Assembly (NCBI GenBank): GCA_017934185.1
Contig: JAGBJY010000043.1
Coordinates: 16,130-80,129 of the forward strand
Reading direction: 5' to 3'
DNA from: Bacteroidales bacterium
GTDB taxonomy: Bacteria; Bacteroidota; Bacteroidia; Bacteroidales; UBA932
DNA: 64,000 nt
The position numbers and the translations under genes were made by a program. Positions 16,183 to 25,017 of this stretch are shown in pieces. The notes beneath the pieces were generated by a model. That model was not told the DNA's origin, searched no databases, and worked only from the letters and a program-made list of their open reading frames with translations. How positions within the stretch are numbered: position 1 is the stretch's first letter; every line of letters starts with the position of its first letter.

Positions 16183-16500
16183 CTAGAGGGACATCTTGAA
16201 GAGGCTTAGACCAACGCCTTGCTTGAGAGCAGCGAAGTACAAATCTCCACCAATAATACGTGCGGTGCAGTCAATAGCGCCATGTCCGGAGGTTTGAGTT
16301 ACACCTGTTGCTAAATCGGCATGGTATTCACCATCGGCATAGGCAAGATCCTGTTGAATGTCTGCTTGGTAAATTACTTTCCGCTTACTTCCAAGAATAT
16401 CTTTCCACGAATCAGAAGTCTCACCTTGGAGGATATAGAAGCGGCCATCTCCCGAATCCGAATCAGCACTGTCAACAACATTCTTGACGTAGGCTCTTAA
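16183..16500 (-). pseudogene. 3' fragment of an unidentified gene
   Basis: The reading frame from about 16500 to the stop at 16183 encodes roughly 105 residues including GRFYILQGETSDSWKDIL, KRKVIYQADIQQDLAY, and an end GGDLYFAALKQGVGLSLF. The ORF formally continues to 16536, but that part is antisense to the GH127 fragment, so the gene seems cut at about 16500. It is followed by a strong terminator, as a real gene end would be. I do not recognise the family. Confidence 0.5.
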
Positions 16501-17053
16501 CGGAGAATCGGTTGAGGCCACGGTCCGGGACGGCATTGTCTATCTTGACCGCACATGGAACAAAGCCGATGTCATAGAACTTCGGCTCCCCATGCCTGTC
16601 CAGACGGAAGAGTGGTACGACCGCGCCTGGTCCGTTGTGCGCGGACCGCTGGTGTATGCTCTGAAAATGGACGAAAACTGGTCTTGGAAGCCCTTCCAGG
16701 GCCGGGACCGCCATTACGGGGAAGGCGCCTGGGAAGTGACATCGGCCACGCCCTGGAACTACTGCCTCATGCGCGACAGCTTCAAGGCCGAAGACTGCGT
16801 AGTGGAGGAGCGCATCCCCTCCGGAACCTATCCCTGGAACCTTCAGAACGCCCCGGTGCACCTGCATGTGCCCGCCCGCACCCTGCCGCACTGGACCCAT
16901 ATCGATTCTGTGGCCTTCTGGACCGAAGAGGGCAACGACACGGGCAGCGAGCTCACGCTGGACCTGGTTCCCTATGGCTGTACAACGCTAAGAATTGCCG
17001 CTTTCCCCACCAGGATTGTCCCCTGGAACCTGAAATTCCGGGAAATATACTAA
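16493..17053 (+). pseudogene. 3' fragment of a GH127-like (DUF1680) glycosidase gene
   Basis: The frame is open from 16493, after an in-frame stop at 16490. It encodes DGIVYLDRTWNKADVIEL, LPMPVQTEEWYDR and RGPLVYALKM, the C-terminal beta-sandwich region of GH127/DUF1680 beta-L-arabinofuranosidases, and ends with a proper TAA at 17053. The whole catalytic barrel is absent. It abuts a minus-strand gene fragment at the same breakpoint (about 16500) and overlaps the stop of the second DUF1703 gene by three bases. Confidence 0.75.
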
Positions 17054-18627
17054 GCACGGGCCATTCGCTCAATGCGGCAAATGTGTTTTTTGTCGGCCGG
17101 ATTGTAATTGATACCCACCAGCACGATGTCTCCTGTAAGGGACTTCAAGGATTCTGGGTAGTTCTTGTTCAGGATTTGGGTTATAGCACCGCTGGCTGAT
17201 TGAGCGTATTTCAGTTCTACAACCATTGCCGGCTTGTCAGATCCTGCAATGGGGAGAAAAACAAGATCGGCGAAACCTTTCCCGCTGGGGAACTCTCTTA
17301 TTACATTATAATACCTTCTAGCAGAATAATATGCGATGGTAACAGCGCAACTTAGAGAGTTCTCATTATTGTACTGGAGGATAGACGTGTTCTCCTGGTG
17401 GACTTGTTCTAAAGCTTGAGCAACAGCTTCTTCATCGCCGGATAAAGTGGAAGATAACAGGGATTCCGAATTGCGGAGTGCTGTGGCAACATGCTCCCAC
17501 GATGTGTCTTCCACGGCGTTCTGGAGTTCCTCGGAGATTTCATAATTGGGAATGTAGGCTGTCCTGTCACCAGGGTTGTAGCCTAAATAGCCCAGGTGGA
17601 TGAGGAGGGTCAGGACATCATCCCTGCTGCGGATACTGTTAAAGTCATTCTGGAACTTTGTGGGATTCACAAATACCCGTTCTCCTCCCAGCATGGCGAT
17701 TACGGAATCCTTGAGACCGTCGAAATTCATGGAAATGTAATCCCGGATGTCCTCATAGGTGGAGGTCATGGCCCAAAAGTCGCCGAAAGCCTTGAATTCG
17801 ATGGCTTTCATCACGGAATTGGGGTTGTATACCGAACCGGTGAACGGCAGGTGGTAGCCGTCGTACCATCGCTTCATCTCAGAGAAGGAGATGTCGTGCC
17901 GTTTGCACAATGACTGGACCTCATCTTCCGTAAACCCGAAATACGGAGCCATTCTTCCCGGCATGACCATGGTATACTCGCTGAAATTATTCAGGGCCGA
18001 TTGTGTCCCATATTTCTTGATGGGAAGGATTCCGGTCATGTAAACACCTTCAAATACACGGCCTGTGATATCCCCCTTGAACAAAGAGCGGAGCAGCCTT
18101 ACATAGTCGTCAAAAGCCTGCTCATCTCTTTTCAGCTCCCGGCAAACGGCGTCCCACTCATCAATGATGAAGATAAATCGTTCTCCTGTTAACAGATTGA
18201 CCTGACTTAATCCTTCGGAAAGATGGAGACTGGTGTCAATGTGGACGCCGAACAGGACATTCAGTTCCTCATTGATGCTTCGCATGATGAAGGGGACAAT
18301 CTCCCTGGAATCCCGGCATTGCATCAGCACTGAAGTCATGTCAAGGTAAATGACATTGTGCTTGTTCAGGTGTGTCTCGAAGTGGGCCGATGAGGCTATT
18401 TTCAAACCGGCAAACAGGTCCCTTGAGTCGCAGCTTTTATCAAAATAAGCCGATAGCATGCGCGAAGCCATGCTTTTGCCGAACCGCCGGGGGCGGCTGA
18501 CGCAAAAGAGACTGTTTGCCGTATCCAGGTTCGAGGAGAATTCCTCAATAAGCATGGATTTATCCACGTATTCCCCCCGGATGACACGAGCGAAATCTTG
18601 ATTTCCCGGATTGATGTATCTTCCCAT
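17050..18627 (-). CDS. DUF1703-type AAA-ATPase/PD-(D/E)XK nuclease protein, copy 2
   Basis: About 525 residues from MGRYINPGNQDFARVIRG; an ATG at 18639 is an alternative. The P-loop is FCVSRPRRFGKSMASRML, Walker B RFIFIIDEWDAVC, and the nuclease pattern GFADLVFLP...MVVELKYAQS closes the protein. It is only distantly similar to copy 1, so this is not a recent duplication. A -7 box TATGTTTG lies at 18656-18649. Its 3' end touches the GH127 fragment. Confidence 0.88.
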   Translation of the reverse strand: MGRYINPGNQDFARVIRGEYVDKSMLIEEFSSNLDTANSLFCVSRPRRFGKSMASRMLSAYFDKSCDSRDLFAGLKIASSAHFETHLNKHNVIYLDMTSVLMQCRDSREIVPFIMRSINEELNVLFGVHIDTSLHLSEGLSQVNLLTGERFIFIIDEWDAVCRELKRDEQAFDDYVRLLRSLFKGDITGRVFEGVYMTGILPIKKYGTQSALNNFSEYTMVMPGRMAPYFGFTEDEVQSLCKRHDISFSEMKRWYDGYHLPFTGSVYNPNSVMKAIEFKAFGDFWAMTSTYEDIRDYISMNFDGLKDSVIAMLGGERVFVNPTKFQNDFNSIRSRDDVLTLLIHLGYLGYNPGDRTAYIPNYEISEELQNAVEDTSWEHVATALRNSESLLSSTLSGDEEAVAQALEQVHQENTSILQYNNENSLSCAVTIAYYSARRYYNVIREFPSGKGFADLVFLPIAGSDKPAMVVELKYAQSASGAITQILNKNYPESLKSLTGDIVLVGINYNPADKKHICRIERMARA

Positions 18628-18648
18628 ACGGCAAAGCATTTACAGATG

Positions 18649-18656
18649 CAAACATA
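18649..18656 (-). promoter_or_regulatory. -7 box of the second DUF1703 gene
   Basis: TATGTTTG on the minus strand matches TAnnTTTG; it sits in the 43 bases between ettA and the DUF1703 gene, next to a T8 run (18666-18659) that may help end the ettA transcript. No convincing -33 element. Confidence 0.45.
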
Positions 18657-18670
18657 CAAAAAAAACCGGA

Positions 18671-20350
18671 TTATTCCATCAGCTTCTTGTACTTGAAGCG
18701 CTTGGGGGCGGCATCCGGTCCCAGGCGCAGTTTGCGGTTGGCCTCGTATTCCTGGTAGTTGCCCTCGAAGAATACCACTTTCCCTTCCCCTTCGTAGGCG
18801 AGGATGTGGGTGGCGATACGGTCCAGGAACCAGCGGTCATGGCTCACCACTACGGCGCAGCCCGCGAAGTTCTCCAGGCCCTCCTCCAGGGCGCGGATGG
18901 TGTTCACGTCCACGTCGTTGGTGGGTTCGTCCAAAAGGAGCACATTGCCTTCGTCCTTGAGGGTGAGGGCCAGGTGCAGGCGGTTGCGTTCGCCGCCGGA
19001 AAGGACGCCGCACTTCTTCTCCTGGTCGGCCCCTGAGAAGTTGAAGCGGGATACCCAGGCGCGGGCATTCACGTCGCGGCCGCCCATACGCACCCATTCG
19101 GAATTGCCGGCAATGGTCTCATACACCGTTTTGTCCGGGTCTATTGAACGGTGCTGCTGGTCTACATAGGCAATCTTGGCGGTTTCCCCAATCTCAATGG
19201 AGCCGCTGTCGGGCTCCTCAATGCCCATGATGAGGCGGAACAGCGTAGTTTTACCGGCGCCGTTAGGGCCGATGACGCCCACAATGCCTGCCGGCGGCAG
19301 CTCGAAGCTCAGGTGCTCGAACAGCAGCTTGTCCCCATAGGCCTTGGAAACGTCGTTGAAACGGATAACTTTGTTTCCGAGGTGCGGGCCGCTCGGGATG
19401 TAGATTTCGAGGTTGGCTTCCTTCTGCTTGGTATCGGCCGATGCCAGCTTCTCATAGGCGCCAAGACGGGCCTTCTGCTTGGCCTGGCGGGCCTTGGGGG
19501 CCATGCGCACCCACTCCAGTTCCCGCTCCAGGGTTTTGCGGCGCTTGCTTTCGGCCTTCTCTTCGGCGGCCAGGCGTTTGGTTTTCTGGTCCAGCCAGGA
19601 GGAGTAATTGCCCTTCCAGGGAATGCCTTCGCCGCGGTCCAGTTCCAGGATCCAGCCGGCCACATTGTCCAGGAAATAGCTGTCGTGGGTGACGGCAATC
19701 ACTGTTCCTTTGTACTGTTGCAGGTGGGCTTCCAGCCATTGGATGGATTCGGTGTCCAGGTGGTTCGTGGGCTCATCCAGCAGCAGCACGTCCGGCTCTT
19801 GAAGGAGCAGACGGCACAGGGCCACGCGGCGGCGCTCTCCGCCGGATAATTCTTTGATTTTCTGCTCGGAAGGAGGGCACTGCAGGGCGTCCATGGCGCG
19901 TTCCAGCTTGGCGTCTATCTCCCAGCCGTCCAGGTGGTCAATCTGCTCGGTGAGCTCTCCCTGACGCTCGATAAGGCGGGCCATTTCATCGTCCCCCATC
20001 GGCTCCATGAACTTGAGGGAAATGTCGTTGTACTCCTGGAGGATGTCCATCACTTCCTGAACGCCCTCCTGAACTACTTCCAGCACGGTTTTCTCCGGGT
20101 CCATTTGCGGTTCCTGTTCCAGGTAACCTACGGAATAGCCAGGGGCCCACACCACTTCACCTTTGTAAGATTTCTCCACCCCGGCGATAATCTTAAGGAG
20201 CGTGGATTTACCCGACCCGTTGAGGCCGATGATGCCAATCTTGGCTCCGTAGAAAAAGCTCAGGTAGATGTCTTTGAGGATGACCTTGTTATTGTGGGGA
20301 AGCACTTTCCCCACGCCGTTCATCGAGAAGATAATGGTTTCGTCTGCCAT
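18671..20350 (-). CDS. ettA: Energy-dependent translational throttle protein EttA (ABC-F)
   Basis: 559 residues with two ABC ATPase domains and no membrane segment. First domain: GLNGSGKSTLLKIIAG, LSGGERRRVALCRLLL, LLLDEPTNHLD. The linker (P-site tRNA interaction motif region) is rich in Arg/Lys, about residues 240-300. Second domain: GPNGAGKTTLFRLIMG, LSGGERNRLHLAL, LLLDEPTNDVDVNT. Length and plan match EttA, which binds the ribosomal E site and gates translation by ATP/ADP ratio. It starts 6 bases after the MORN gene and ends the long minus-strand chain. Confidence 0.93.
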   Translation of the reverse strand: MADETIIFSMNGVGKVLPHNNKVILKDIYLSFFYGAKIGIIGLNGSGKSTLLKIIAGVEKSYKGEVVWAPGYSVGYLEQEPQMDPEKTVLEVVQEGVQEVMDILQEYNDISLKFMEPMGDDEMARLIERQGELTEQIDHLDGWEIDAKLERAMDALQCPPSEQKIKELSGGERRRVALCRLLLQEPDVLLLDEPTNHLDTESIQWLEAHLQQYKGTVIAVTHDSYFLDNVAGWILELDRGEGIPWKGNYSSWLDQKTKRLAAEEKAESKRRKTLERELEWVRMAPKARQAKQKARLGAYEKLASADTKQKEANLEIYIPSGPHLGNKVIRFNDVSKAYGDKLLFEHLSFELPPAGIVGVIGPNGAGKTTLFRLIMGIEEPDSGSIEIGETAKIAYVDQQHRSIDPDKTVYETIAGNSEWVRMGGRDVNARAWVSRFNFSGADQEKKCGVLSGGERNRLHLALTLKDEGNVLLLDEPTNDVDVNTIRALEEGLENFAGCAVVVSHDRWFLDRIATHILAYEGEGKVVFFEGNYQEYEANRKLRLGPDAAPKRFKYKKLME

Positions 20351-20356
20351 AGGGTG

Positions 20357-21694
20357 TTATGCTTTGGGCCAGTGGATATGCAGGTAGTATTCGGTGCCGT
20401 CGTAGACGCAGCCGTCGCTCCATTCACGGCCTTCAATTTCGTTGTAATAGTTGAGGGTTTCACCGGGGAAGAGGATGCGGGTTTCCCTCCTCCAGCAAAA
20501 GTGGATGGCGTTTTTGGTGACGCGGTCTATTCTCATGCCGCCAAAGCCGGAGAAGTGGACCGCTCCTACCTTCGCTTCCAGTTTTTCCTGCGAATGGAAG
20601 TCTTTGTCTTTGCTGTACACCTCCCATTCCGACTCGGTTTGGTTAATCTCCAGCCAGATGGGGGCCTCCGGGGCTTCCTCTTCCTGGAATTCCCCTTTGT
20701 ACCACTGTCCTTCCTGGCACAGATCTCCCGTAGAAAGGATGCCGTGGCCGTGCAGAAGGCCGTTTTTGAAGGAGCCCTCGTAGCGGCGGCCTTTCGTGTC
20801 GTAGGAGTTGCCGTAGAGGACGCCCTTTCCGTGGGGCAGGTTCTCCTGCAGGGGGCCTTCATAAATCCACTGGCCGTGGTTATAGTCTACGCGCTCATCC
20901 CAAATGCAGGCATCCAGGAGGGCATTGGTGCCGAAAGGATCCGGCAGCTGCCCCTTTTTGCAGGTGATACGGCTGTAGCCGGCCTTTTCCTCTTTGAGGG
21001 TACCATTCTCCCAGCGCTGTTCCAGGAGCCTTCCCTGAGGGGTGTGCACATCTGCGTAGCCGTCGTAAGGTTTCAAACCCTTGAGCGGATAGTTATGATA
21101 GGACATGTAGGTGCCGTCCGGCAGGGTGACGTGGCCGCTGAGGGCCGGGTCATAATAGGCGCCTTCGTAATTGTTGGCCTCCATTTTGCCCCCTTCGGCA
21201 ACAATTTCAGTTCCGTCATTAAGAACAACGCTCAGGCGTTTGAGGTCTTCCGAGGAGCTCCGGTTTTCAAAGGTGTAGGAGGCTATTTCCAGTTCCTGCA
21301 CTTTTTTGCCCTCAAACCACTCTATGGCGTAGGGTTGATCGGCCAGAACCACTTCCAGACCGTGGCGCTTGTTTCTTAAGAACGAAGAAATGGTGTCCGG
21401 AGCACCGGGATGCTTTACCAGGAAAACGCCCAGGAGGTCCATCACCTCCAGGTCTGAGGAAGTAACAATCCAGGCTTTTTCGATGGCGGAACCGTCGGCA
21501 AACGTGTACGTCCCGTCCGCGCAATAGCAGGGGCCGCTGATGTGGGCAAAACTAAGGTGGAAATAGCCTTCAAAACGGTCTCCGTTCTTATACAGGACCT
21601 TGCCCTTTCCAATAGGGCCCTGAAGCTCCTCGCGGATGGTGTCCTTGAACTGAAAGTTGCCGATGTATTCGTTCCCGGTCTTCTGATTGGTCAT
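20357..21694 (-). CDS. MORN-repeat protein
   Basis: 445 residues, no signal peptide, so cytoplasmic. Several MORN-type units are visible: YKNGDRFEGYFHLSF, GTYTFADGSAI, GAYYDPALSGHVTLPDGTYMSYHNY, GQWIYEGPLQENLPHGKGVLYGN, GRRYEGSFKNGLLHGHGIL, GQWYKGEFQ. MORN repeats form beta-hairpin scaffolds in varied proteins; no catalytic domain is seen. It is packed between a serine hydrolase gene (52 bases) and ettA (6 bases). Function unknown. Confidence 0.82.
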   Translation of the reverse strand: MTNQKTGNEYIGNFQFKDTIREELQGPIGKGKVLYKNGDRFEGYFHLSFAHISGPCYCADGTYTFADGSAIEKAWIVTSSDLEVMDLLGVFLVKHPGAPDTISSFLRNKRHGLEVVLADQPYAIEWFEGKKVQELEIASYTFENRSSSEDLKRLSVVLNDGTEIVAEGGKMEANNYEGAYYDPALSGHVTLPDGTYMSYHNYPLKGLKPYDGYADVHTPQGRLLEQRWENGTLKEEKAGYSRITCKKGQLPDPFGTNALLDACIWDERVDYNHGQWIYEGPLQENLPHGKGVLYGNSYDTKGRRYEGSFKNGLLHGHGILSTGDLCQEGQWYKGEFQEEEAPEAPIWLEINQTESEWEVYSKDKDFHSQEKLEAKVGAVHFSGFGGMRIDRVTKNAIHFCWRRETRILFPGETLNYYNEIEGREWSDGCVYDGTEYYLHIHWPKA

Positions 21695-21746
21695 AGCGTT
21701 TGTGTCTTTTTTGCAAAGATAGAACTATTTTGCAAAAAACAAAGGC

Positions 21747-23015
21747 TTAGTTGCTGCGGAAGAGATCGCGGGAGGGGAGTTGGGCCGAAAAGCGGCTGCG
21801 GAGGTTGCGCACCAGGGCCGAAGTGTTGCGGGAGAAGCGGGAGCCGCGCCAGGTGGAGGTGTTGGTTACCAGCACCCAGCACTGCCCGTCCGGGAAGGTC
21901 TTGATAAGGGCCGATGTGCCGGCAAACGAGCCGGTGCGGGTCCATTCCCCGTCCGGGCGGCAGTCCAGCCAGCCCAGGGCATAGGTGTCGTCGTCATAGT
22001 ACACGGTCATCTGACGCACGCTGAAGGGCTCAAGAAGGTCCGGCACGGGGCCGCGTCCGTCGATGGACGCCACCAGACGGGCCAGTTCCACGGTGCTGCC
22101 CGTCCATCCGCCCGCGCCGTACAGACCGGAGATGTAGTTGCCGCCGTAGGGACGGTCTACCTGGGCGTATTTCCCGTCAAAGGAAGGAACTTTGGGGTCA
22201 TCGGCCTGGGTATAATAGCGGCTTTCGCCGGGAAGGCGGTCTTTGAGGTAGTCCCCGCCCAGGCGGAAGTTGTGGCAGCGGGCCGGCGCAAATACCCGGG
22301 TTTGCATATAGTCATTGTAGGACATGCCGGAGGCCTTTTCAATGATGAGCGACAGCAGCAGGTAACCGAAATTGGAGTACTCATGCGAGGTGCCGGGCTC
22401 GAAGGCAAGGCGTCGGCCCAGCTCTTTCCGCACCAGAAAATCGCTGGAGGGAGGCGCTGAAAGCCCATGGTTGCGCATGAACTTGAGGGTGGAGAACATG
22501 ACGTCGCCGCCCCGCTGGGAAAAGCCGCCCTGATGGCGCAGGAGCTGCCCTACCGTGATAAGGTAATAATTGTCGTCGCGGATGCAGCTGTCGTACTCCT
22601 TAAGAATGCCAAAGGGGCCGAAGACGGGGGTTTCCAGATTCAGCCTGCCCTCTTCCTGCAGCCGCATGATGCCAATGGCCGTAAGGAGCTTGGAGACACT
22701 GGCAAGGCGGAGGGTGGTGCCGGGGGTCATGGGGGTGGACGCATCGGCCTTGCCGTAGCCGCGGGCGTAGAGGAGGGAATCGTTTCGCATCACCGCCAGG
22801 GAAAGCCCGTGGAGGGACCAGAAATTCATGAAGGAATCTACCGCGGCGTCCATTTCCGGCAGGCTGGACAGCGCATTGTCCGGGTTCAGCTCCTCAATCC
22901 ACTCGGGAATCACCTCCGGAACCACTGTGGGCTCGGTTTGTCCGCGAAGGCGCAGCCAGAAGCCCCCGGCGAGGGCCAGGAGCGCTACCAGCAGTATGAG
23001 GACGCCTTTTTTCAA
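21747..23015 (-). CDS. Serine hydrolase of the beta-lactamase/class C family
   Basis: 422 residues with one N-terminal membrane segment (MKKGVLILLVALLALAGGFWL), so anchored and periplasmic. The family motifs are present: SxxK as SVSKLLTAIGIMRL (about residue 110), YxN as YSNFGYLLLSLII, and a TRTGSFAGTSA block in place of KTG/HxG. Family members include penicillin-binding enzymes, D-aminopeptidases and esterases; the substrate is not evident. The start overlaps the stop of the cytidylate-kinase-like gene by four bases. Confidence 0.87.
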   Translation of the reverse strand: MKKGVLILLVALLALAGGFWLRLRGQTEPTVVPEVIPEWIEELNPDNALSSLPEMDAAVDSFMNFWSLHGLSLAVMRNDSLLYARGYGKADASTPMTPGTTLRLASVSKLLTAIGIMRLQEEGRLNLETPVFGPFGILKEYDSCIRDDNYYLITVGQLLRHQGGFSQRGGDVMFSTLKFMRNHGLSAPPSSDFLVRKELGRRLAFEPGTSHEYSNFGYLLLSLIIEKASGMSYNDYMQTRVFAPARCHNFRLGGDYLKDRLPGESRYYTQADDPKVPSFDGKYAQVDRPYGGNYISGLYGAGGWTGSTVELARLVASIDGRGPVPDLLEPFSVRQMTVYYDDDTYALGWLDCRPDGEWTRTGSFAGTSALIKTFPDGQCWVLVTNTSTWRGSRFSRNTSALVRNLRSRFSAQLPSRDLFRSN

Positions 23016-23617
23016 AGAATCTTTCCGGCTTTCCGGCCAAAGTCGATGATGGCATCGGCGGTGCCTTCAATGCCCAGGACGGAGGAGTCGATGCACAGGT
23101 GGTAATTGTCGGCATGTCCCCAGGCACCGAAAGTGTAATAGTTGTAATAGGTCTCGCGCGTGCGGTCTTTCTTGCGGATGAGCCTGGATGCTTCTTCCTC
23201 TGAAAGGCCTTCGGTTTCCATGAGCCGGTGAATGCGGTACTCCAGGGGCGCGCAGACAAACACGTTGAGGCAGGCCGACTCCCTTAAAATATAGTCTGCG
23301 CAGCGGCCGATGAAGATGGCGCTGCCCTGCCGGGCCAGTTCCTTGATAACGCTGCTCTGCACCTCGAAGAGCATGTTGTCCGTGGCATAATTGCCCTCCA
23401 GATAGCCCGGACGGCCGGAAACAAAGAAGCTGGACATGTTGAACAGGCTCCGCTTTTCCTCGCCGGCAAAGAGGCTTTTGGAATAACCGTTTTCTTCGGC
23501 GGCCTTGCAGATAAGGTTGTTGTCGTAAAAGGGAATGCCCAATTTTTGGCCGATGGCATGGCCTACGAAGCCTCCGCCACTGCCAAAACTGCGGCCGATG
23601 TTGATGATGGTATTCAT
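23012..23617 (-). CDS. Cytidylate kinase-like family protein
   Basis: 201 residues. The start INIGRSFGSGGGFVGHAIGQKLGIPFYD is a P-loop variant of the cytidylate-kinase-like family (PF13189), and AIFIGRCADYILRE, VFVCAPLEYRIHRLM and KKDRTRETYYNYYTF follow. True CMP kinase is a different gene in these genomes, so the substrate is uncertain. It is coupled by four-base overlaps with the MATE gene before it and the serine hydrolase after it. Confidence 0.85.
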   Translation of the reverse strand: MNTIINIGRSFGSGGGFVGHAIGQKLGIPFYDNNLICKAAEENGYSKSLFAGEEKRSLFNMSSFFVSGRPGYLEGNYATDNMLFEVQSSVIKELARQGSAIFIGRCADYILRESACLNVFVCAPLEYRIHRLMETEGLSEEEASRLIRKKDRTRETYYNYYTFGAWGHADNYHLCIDSSVLGIEGTADAIIDFGRKAGKIL

Positions 23618-25014
23618 ATCTGACTTCCTAAAATAGCGGGATCATCCCCGTCTTTGAGCCGCCCCAGCTTCACCAGCAGGCTCCAGGCCATGAGGGCGGT
23701 GATGACGGATGCGATGGTGTCGGAGATGGGGAAACTGTACCACACGCCCCACTCGCTTTCCATCAGGGGCGGCAGGATATAGATGCACGGCAGCAGGAAA
23801 AGCAGCTGGCGGGACAGGGAGAGGAAAATGGATTTCTTCACCATTCCAAGGCATTGGAACAGGTTGGTGGTAACCATCTGGAAACCAATGATGGGGAAAG
23901 CAATATTCATCTTCCGGAGACCGTGGGCGGCTTTGTCTACCAGCACGGGGTCTGAGGTGAAGATGCGCACCACCGGCTCTGAGAGGAATTCGGAGAAGAT
24001 GAAGCCCACGCAGCACACCAGGGTGGCCCATCCGGCGGTTTTCAGATACACTTCCCGTACACGGCTGTACTGCCGGGCACCGTAATTATAGCCGGCAATG
24101 GGCTGCATACCCTGGTTGAAGCCCATGATAATCATCACAAAGAGGAAACTCACCCGGTTCACGATGCCATAGGCGCCGATGGCCAGGTCGCCGCCCCATT
24201 TCACCAGTTGCTGGTTGATGAACAGTACCACAATGCAGCTGGCCAGGTTCATCAGGAAAGGCCCCATGCCGATGGCCAGGGAGTCTTTGGCAATTTTCCA
24301 GTCTACCCTGAAAATCTTCCAGGAGCGCGGCAGGTGGAGGAAACGCTTGGGGTTCAGGAAATACCACAGCGTATAGCCCAGCGCCATGCATTGGCACAGG
24401 ACGGTGGCCAGGGCGGCTCCCTGGATGCCCATTCTGAGACTGAAAATAAAGATGGGGTCCAGGATGGCATTGGACGTTACGGTAAAGAGCGTAAGCCCCA
24501 TGGCCAGCTTGGGATTGCCTGAAGAGCGGACAATGGAATTGAGGCCGAAGTACAGGTGCGTGACGGCATTCCCCAGGGCAATGATGGTCATGTACTGCCG
24601 GGCAAAGGGCAGGGTGGCGTCCGACGCCCCGAAAAAGCGGAGGATGGGGTCCATCCACAGCAGGGTGACCAGGGTGAAAACTACGCCTGTAAGGATGTTG
24701 AGCGTGATGTCGTTGCAGAGCACCTTGCCTGCCACGCTGTAGTTCTTCTGGCCCAGAAGGACGGATATCATGGTGGCGGCGCCCACGCCCACCAGCGTAC
24801 CGAAAGCGGTGGAGATGTTCATGAGCGGGAAAGTGACCGCCAGGCCGGCGATGGACAGGGACCCCACATCGGCAATATGGCCGATGTAGATGCTGTCCAC
24901 CATATTATAGAGCGAAGACGCCGTCATGGCTATGATGCCAGGAACGGCGTACTGCTTGATGAGCTGTCCGATGGGTTTGGTGCCCAGTTCTGTAGGAATT
25001 GCGCTCTGTGCCAT
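23614..25014 (-). CDS. MATE-family efflux transporter, copy 1
   Basis: 466 residues with about twelve membrane segments in two homologous halves, and MATE landmarks AVPGIIAMTASSLYNMVDSIYIG, FGTLVGVGAATMISVLLGQKN and MQPIAGYNYGARQYSRV. It should export organic cations or drugs using an ion gradient across the inner membrane. It lies 3 bases after the FKBP gene and overlaps the next gene by four bases. It is not closely related to the MATE protein at 43511. Confidence 0.93.
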   Translation of the reverse strand: MAQSAIPTELGTKPIGQLIKQYAVPGIIAMTASSLYNMVDSIYIGHIADVGSLSIAGLAVTFPLMNISTAFGTLVGVGAATMISVLLGQKNYSVAGKVLCNDITLNILTGVVFTLVTLLWMDPILRFFGASDATLPFARQYMTIIALGNAVTHLYFGLNSIVRSSGNPKLAMGLTLFTVTSNAILDPIFIFSLRMGIQGAALATVLCQCMALGYTLWYFLNPKRFLHLPRSWKIFRVDWKIAKDSLAIGMGPFLMNLASCIVVLFINQQLVKWGGDLAIGAYGIVNRVSFLFVMIIMGFNQGMQPIAGYNYGARQYSRVREVYLKTAGWATLVCCVGFIFSEFLSEPVVRIFTSDPVLVDKAAHGLRKMNIAFPIIGFQMVTTNLFQCLGMVKKSIFLSLSRQLLFLLPCIYILPPLMESEWGVWYSFPISDTIASVITALMAWSLLVKLGRLKDGDDPAILGSQI

Positions 25015-25017
25015 GGG

